Of a stretch of 64,000 nt of DNA, positions 61,301-64,000 are shown in pieces. The stretch spans positions 1-64,000 of the forward strand of contig CAZOER010000001.1 of assembly GCA_964578905.1 (NCBI GenBank), in the 5' to 3' direction. Source of the stretch: CAZVBV01 sp964578905 (GTDB lineage Bacteria; Patescibacteriota; Gracilibacteria; UBA4473). Positions within the stretch are counted from its first letter, which is position 1, and each line of letters begins with the position of its first letter. Made by a program: the position numbers and the translations under genes. Under the pieces are notes generated by a model. It was not told where the DNA came from, made no database searches, and was given only the letters and a program-made list of their open reading frames with translations.

Positions 61301-62728
61301 TGATGTTGTTTTGATAGTGTGTGTTCCTCCATCAAGGTCGATCAGATCTTCTGTTGTTGTGGTTGCATCCACCCAAAAGCTCACTGTTTTTATCGTTTGC
61401 TCAACCGCATCGAGCGTAATGAAATCGGTAACTCCGTCGAAAGTTATTTCATTACTCGCAACGGTTGGACTTCCTGTCACCGTTCCTGGCACGTACACAT
61501 TTGAAGCAACACCTGCCAAGCTTCCAAATGTTTCTTTGTATATCATTCCTGATTCGATGTCTGCATATCCATTCGATATCTGCGTCAGTCCTTTCGAATG
61601 TCCTACGAAATCTTCATACACCACGTTTACCGTTCCCGAACTAAAATTCACACTTGTAGAAATATTTTCTTCTTCCGTCCAACTTGCTCCTAAACTTGCT
61701 ACCGATATTGTGGAAGACATTGTCGTTCCTCCTATTCCGTAGATGAGTTTGTTGTCGTTGGTAATGGATATTCCATCAATTGAGCTTGTTGTCTTGGAAG
61801 CGACTGTTCCGTCTGTAGCATTATAAATAGAGGCTCCTGTAGCTGTTCCGACAACAACGTAATCTTTTGTACTAATCGTCTTTGAGTAGACATCTGTCAC
61901 GCTATTATTTGCAATGGCTGGTGTAGACGCTGTCGTAAGAACCTCTGAAAAGGCATCGTTCACAAAATCATAAATATGGAGTCCTGTTGGGGTTCCTATG
62001 TAGAAGACTCCGTTTTCTGCGCTCATCGAAGTGATTCCCGCTAGTGCGAATCGCTTCCAAAAGCTTTGTTTCTCTGCGTTGAATATATACAACGTGTCAG
62101 AGGTCGCCATAAGAAACACTTGCGAAGGAAATGCTGGTTCTCCACATCGATCATCTGCTCCGCTTCGGGGATCGTCATCTTCGTCAATCAGGCCATCCAA
62201 GTTGTCATCATCCCCTGTTCGGTAATCACAAATACTGTCGCCCCCATCGTCTTTTGTTTCGTTGAACCACGTTACTCCGCTTCCTCGATTTGATCGCCAT
62301 GAGTCATCCAAGGAATCAAGTCGTGTGTCATAAAAATACTGTGCAGGAACTCCCTCGGCAAGGAATTCTACCGCATCTATTTTTCCAAAAGTTCCACTTC
62401 CTACAGAAACCCCGTTTCCTGTGATTTCATCTGTACACAGTTGGGTACTTGATTCAAAAACACGAGTGGTTGTTCCCGCTTCTCCTTTTCCAGAAAACAC
62501 AGCATTGAGATCCAGATCAAAAACAGCCTGTCTTTGTTTTGGTGCCAAAATATACGGAGTAGTAAGAAGAATTGAATCCGTGTTATCGATTTCGGCCGAT
62601 AACCCATCTCCGTCTGCGTCAACGGCAAATGCTGAAAAAGCGCATAAACAAGTCAAAAAAACGAACCCAAAAAAGACGGCTGTCTTTTTACGAAACGAGA
62701 GGGGTCTTTTTTTGTGTTTTAAAATCAT
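55331..62728 (-). CDS. Giant multidomain surface protein with C-terminal SLH-like region
   Basis: A 2465-residue secreted protein. The signal peptide ends near FSAFA, and AVDADGDGLSAEIDNTD follows. In order: a beta-propeller-like part (about 205-395), two LamG/ConA-like domains (about 390-550 and 580-780), fibronectin-III-like domains (about 1030-1410), Ig-like and chitobiase-like domains (YYTTDGTTPTIS, near 1650), thrombospondin-3 Ca-binding repeats (DTDTDGMPDWWEDLYG, near 1716), a carboxypeptidase-regulatory-like fold (about 1965-2035), and three SLH-like units (about 2190-2380; GQFKDVSPRHTYATDIMQMH). The tail is basic. It is probably an adhesin or host-contact protein. Confidence 0.92.
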   Translation of the reverse strand: MILKHKKRPLSFRKKTAVFFGFVFLTCLCAFSAFAVDADGDGLSAEIDNTDSILLTTPYILAPKQRQAVFDLDLNAVFSGKGEAGTTTRVFESSTQLCTDEITGNGVSVGSGTFGKIDAVEFLAEGVPAQYFYDTRLDSLDDSWRSNRGSGVTWFNETKDDGGDSICDYRTGDDDNLDGLIDEDDDPRSGADDRCGEPAFPSQVFLMATSDTLYIFNAEKQSFWKRFALAGITSMSAENGVFYIGTPTGLHIYDFVNDAFSEVLTTASTPAIANNSVTDVYSKTISTKDYVVVGTATGASIYNATDGTVASKTTSSIDGISITNDNKLIYGIGGTTMSSTISVASLGASWTEEENISTSVNFSSGTVNVVYEDFVGHSKGLTQISNGYADIESGMIYKETFGSLAGVASNVYVPGTVTGSPTVASNEITFDGVTDFITLDAVEQTIKTVSFWVDATTTTEDLIDLDGGTHTIKTTSGTLSAPGFDTPSIYIDGELSTTLDTSLRHIVITTDTAITSSDVVIGKITNFFDGKMKDVRFYNRVLSATEIATFYTNSGAYYRSYRYLTPTYSTYDLLGTEKLVLFNSVSDWSSSGNDLTNNGSVVISAASTGTDMQKFTFNGTSNYLSSSDSDFNITSDQITVGMWIKRPTTGGTGPYQKILTHGESVETRSYFLSAGDNFFNYPLAHDPYFFGIKTDQGFQAASVQTTPVANTWELIIGTYDGTNIRIYRNGVLEDVISHTGNLVSVEEDLRIGYGYDDEYFDGSVALPFVATSVYTSDQVLNLYNLTTEWFTENRTTMLQTASEDILDIVQDRLRNKAHILTNTGITELNTSTGATSTVSTVANIASIAPTYISAWECNATMTEGPHTIFARTYMGANASTITSTNRTFYIYESGTEDIDADGLKNLYEDLEGNTLGIDQDNDDNVSIDQPVITSVLRDAEDLYTYTLTGTGDPLWKGTTPSRVAIFALGESTPRGFAEVTEGVGTWQTASISFPEGSYTLYARAYVGANASNVDSEESFLDVETIVLGPPDVNAQAAYTGVNEVTFSWATNVLNAQFYTEMATDEDFTTIAQNSGWIPETSYTFQNLTDGQTYYFRVKLRDIESTETAFSDTVSTVVDTSAPTIGTIGNDGAYSAEADLSFTWIGFTDNGGSGIDHYEVQIATDSEFSTVVYENNHYLASTKQYVGTHGTRYFTRVKAVDGVALKSDFVYSPGVLVDTTPPADFTITQHQHPSPTGDQLIDWDASSDDESGLSIYEIHREDYIFNEARVTELSVLMRSIGTTTDTTFVDSTTEDDKFYEYKIVAINKSGLETESDATQFHVSAASTYPPPLQNMVSYATTDTVTLDWLPATNVTDINAYEVHRDGVLIHTTADGDTTLYADTEAKTEGTVYIYRVRARNALGTLGIFSNTMAVLIDKTAPVSTNVISGTVNGAGWYSAPVTVTLSATDGVSGVADIYYNKNIAGMALYTAPLSFSTNGTNTLSFYATDEAGKTETAQDINIKMDTLAPTAQFASDLDLATNNGFVTDNSHGFTSSGADVHSGVASITTYAQFDQNGDGALSGTNDFDFTQISTTATSPDTGTYYFTSDGLVGGTARDGQYSFKSITTDNAGNQTESSILTVKVDRTVPVTVDDAPTAVPASTPFTITLTPSDAPVSSGISNTYYTTDGTTPTISSTSGTSISSDDITFSGDYFTVKYFSIDNLDNSEGIKVATNQPTDTDTDGMPDWWEDLYGLDKNSSADASTDGDSDERTNLQEYQSDTNPTNADSDGDSIADGVEYDDGTDPNDSGDHRTILLFPQTTSIKTTTSPFTIIAKAPVGQSVAMKDSEGTVIGTGESDASGRVFIELNLSLGVTHTLSAEFIHGQGQLVETPSLIIHTSSVGLNPVFNNLINNQLFIQGLIDLTMVGQPNAKIEVFEIQNGNLNSLTLNTTDGNGGATLTFPNTFIEEQVFAVDQTNALTSQIIDVERGVYMSGQVLDEDSAPLSGITVKFIDGANEFMTTTDANGEYLLNIPGMKEYLVKIYSTQYLKDERTVQVEREDLRISPILVRITDPTQVQGEEGLETITASGETGFHWVGMTQDELIKVAEKGYQYAVKQAKELNQGVASKIITRKDDFGREIFVGYKAGRLSTEEFKVQPYVAQRVTGLLGAERRTISSGEIKAGEGEGYLSSAIEGTICLKEIATTGQFKDVSPRHTYATDIMQMHSYGIMSTNKNNEFLSNDPTTWKQVLQLLLAADCIEPESYGALQSTNLPRVEGVALANNIESRSFYTALKKGIIDTKINYEKAPTRQEALLVMTGVFPLEVNQKATNVSYVDVIKTDPLAPVIVAAKQAGWLDNFVSGRFFYHNKAITRGEFSTWFVQAIEHKKEMLKPGNAFKRLLKKFRGEDTSGSARLGTRKTGRSEVETILRARKYYEEEKKERLYLPTRNSWNPADPNTDRKPMQIHNRNLNIKRYQKPGKLRDSR

Positions 62729-62872
62729 AATTTTCCCTTATTTGGGATACAAAAGTGCATCTCGAATTGTATGGCTCTCTTGGCAAAAACGCAAAAAAAA
62801 TCATTCCTTAAAAAATTTGACTTTCCTTCGAAAGAACAGAAGAATGAAATACGTCTTTACTCTTCTCTGTAT

Positions 62873-63442
62873 ATGAAAAAGAAACTTCTTATTGCTCTCG
62901 GTATCATTGCTCTCGGCGCTATTTTATATTTCTCAAAGGCTGGAGACTACCTTCAAGCAAGTCTTATTCAAATGCCAGAAACGGTAACACTGCAGACGAA
63001 CTTGGGAGATATTAAAATTAAACTCTTGCCAGCAGAAGCTCCCAACCTTACTCGAAACTTTGTTGCACTCGCAAAAGACGATATGTACGACGGAACAATT
63101 TTTCATCGTGTCATCGAAGGTTTTATGATTCAAGGTGGAGACTATGAAAATGCGAACGGAACGGGTGGGTCTTCGTATGTAGGAGAAGACATGGAAGACG
63201 AATTTTCACAAAATCTTTCCCACGTGAGAGGTGTTGTTTCTATGGCAAACAGAGGTCCGAATACAAATGGTTCTCAATTTTTCATCGTTCAACAAGATGC
63301 TCCTTTTCTCGATGGTCGTCACTCAATTTTTGGACAAGTAATTGAGGGAATGGAAACCGTCGACAGAATCGCAAGTGCAAAAACAGGACCGAATGATGCG
63401 CCTATTGAACGTATCACTGTTTTTGATGTTGTCGCCGAATAA
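62873..63442 (+). CDS. Cyclophilin-type peptidyl-prolyl isomerase, membrane-anchored
   Basis: A 189-residue cyclophilin. The N-terminal helix KKKLLIALGIIALGAILYF anchors it outside the cytoplasm. The catalytic domain has FHRVIEGFMIQGGDYENANG (catalytic Arg and the FMxQGGD block), MANRGPNTNGSQFFIVQQDA, and FLDGRHSIFGQVIEGMETVD with the Trp site replaced by His. It assists folding of exported proteins such as its large neighbour. The start at 62873 is chosen because upstream frame residues lack a signal. Confidence 0.9.
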   Translation: MKKKLLIALGIIALGAILYFSKAGDYLQASLIQMPETVTLQTNLGDIKIKLLPAEAPNLTRNFVALAKDDMYDGTIFHRVIEGFMIQGGDYENANGTGGSSYVGEDMEDEFSQNLSHVRGVVSMANRGPNTNGSQFFIVQQDAPFLDGRHSIFGQVIEGMETVDRIASAKTGPNDAPIERITVFDVVAE

Positions 63443-63467
63443 CCCTACTTCTTAATTTTTATAGACT

Positions 63468-63935
63468 ATGCGTCTTTTTCACAAAAAAACACACACAATA
63501 ACACGCCGAATGTTCGTAGCAAAAACCTTTGGACTCGTCCTCGGGATTATTGCTTACCTTTTAGCACCCATTTATGCTGGAGATTATATTTCTCCATACC
63601 TCCAATGGGGAGTTCTTCTTTGGGGACTTACTTTTGGATCGGTGATTGGACTCATGGGTCTTATTACTGAATGCCCCTTCTGGAAACATTGTCTTTTGTA
63701 CCGATGGTCAACGCTTCGTCCTATTCTCAGAGGAGGGTTTGTAGGAGCGTGGCTTGAATTTATGCTCGCAATTTTACTCTACGATTCAATTGCTGAAATG
63801 GCGCTCTATATGAGTTGGGGATCCTTTGTTGAAGGGAATCTTCTCTTGCTTGCTGCACTTGAAGGATTTTTCTGGGGAGCAATCATCGATTACACCGCTA
63901 CAAAAATTGGTGGAGAGGGTAAAAAAATATTGTAA
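63468..63935 (+). CDS. Hypothetical four-helix membrane protein
   Basis: A 155-residue integral membrane protein with about four helices (22-42, 47-67, 88-110, 120-142), the first preceded by basic residues (FHKKTHTITRRMF). CPFWKHCLLYRW joins helices 2 and 3. No family is recognised. It follows the cyclophilin by 25 bases and may be in the same transcript. Confidence 0.6.
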   Translation: MRLFHKKTHTITRRMFVAKTFGLVLGIIAYLLAPIYAGDYISPYLQWGVLLWGLTFGSVIGLMGLITECPFWKHCLLYRWSTLRPILRGGFVGAWLEFMLAILLYDSIAEMALYMSWGSFVEGNLLLLAALEGFFWGAIIDYTATKIGGEGKKIL

Positions 63936-63985
63936 CAAACCTTCTTCCTTTCCGTTCTACGAGTTGGTATAAAAACCAATAACGT

Positions 63986-64000
63986 ATGGGATTTGAGGAT
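63986..64000 (+). CDS. Possible start of next gene (cut by window)
   Basis: ATG followed by four codons (MGFED) at the edge. TTGGT-ATAAAA-ACCAA, a 16-base inverted repeat containing a TATAAA box, lies about 10 bases upstream. Too short to judge. Confidence 0.3.

Noticed and set aside
1..64000. TGA read as glycine, as in some CPR lineages
   Set aside because: TGA ends the M16 protease and FecR genes at sensible positions, and conserved glycines use GGN codons.
1..64000. CRISPR array or tRNA/rRNA genes
   Set aside because: No regularly spaced repeats, and the intergenic gaps I inspected show no cloverleaf or rRNA-like sequence. The spaced CCCGGG palindromes are dispersed over 36 kb.

Overview
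The window looks like a chromosomal segment of an ultra-small-genome bacterium of the Candidate Phyla Radiation (Patescibacteria), perhaps near Peregrinibacteria. This is inferred from gene content, not proven. The pointers are T4SS-type pilins next to PrgI-like and VirB4-like genes, SLH-anchored giant surface proteins, FecR/FemAB/WxcM cell-envelope genes, a MurE-like ligase without its N-terminal domain, a pseudopilin operon, and very short gene spacing. TGA works as an ordinary stop (M16 protease at 34703-34705, FecR gene at 12830-12832), so this is not one of the lineages that read TGA as glycine.

Layout. 1-6.4 kb: the 3' end of ftsK, a PfkB-type kinase, three tandem T4SS-like pilins, recG, a VirB4-N-like gene and a PrgI-like gene. 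6.5-24 kb: lysS with an extra C-terminal domain, secreted proteins, the FecR-FemAB-WxcM envelope genes bounded by an inverted duplication, pepA, ftsQ, frr, a murE-like ligase, der, recF. 24-34 kb: an IS200-like (RAYT) transposase, a large SLH S-layer protein with a possible structured leader, small coiled-coil and zinc-ribbon proteins, and a PKD/SLH surface protein. 33-46 kb: M16 protease, MgtC/DUF4010 membrane protein, transglutaminase-like protein, ileS with an embedded histidine-phosphatase domain, and purine genes (purH, a purQ-purS fusion, a half-length purL) around rmuC. 46-64 kb: PilB/GspE ATPase, PIG-L deacetylase, lepA, three pseudopilins, gltX, a 2465-residue surface protein, a cyclophilin and a membrane protein.

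Three themes stand out. First, fifteen copies of a short palindromic repeat with arms AACCCGGGTT lie between 6.4 and 42.3 kb, around one RAYT transposase. Four copies are inside reading frames (recF, ileS, purQS and the transposase itself) and keep the frame, adding about 10 residues each. Others sit where a terminator would, supply the TTG of a -35 box, or supply a stop codon. Second, many genes share one promoter layout: TTGnnn, a 16-18 base spacer, a TATAAT-like box, then the start codon only 6-9 bases later. This predicts leaderless mRNAs, and Shine-Dalgarno sequences are nearly absent throughout. Third, several essential enzymes have unusual architecture: IleRS with a phosphatase insertion, LysRS with a C-terminal extension, a PurQ-PurS fusion and a half-length PurL.

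Limits: everything was read by eye from sequence. Family assignments rest on remembered motifs, and no searches or folding programs were run.
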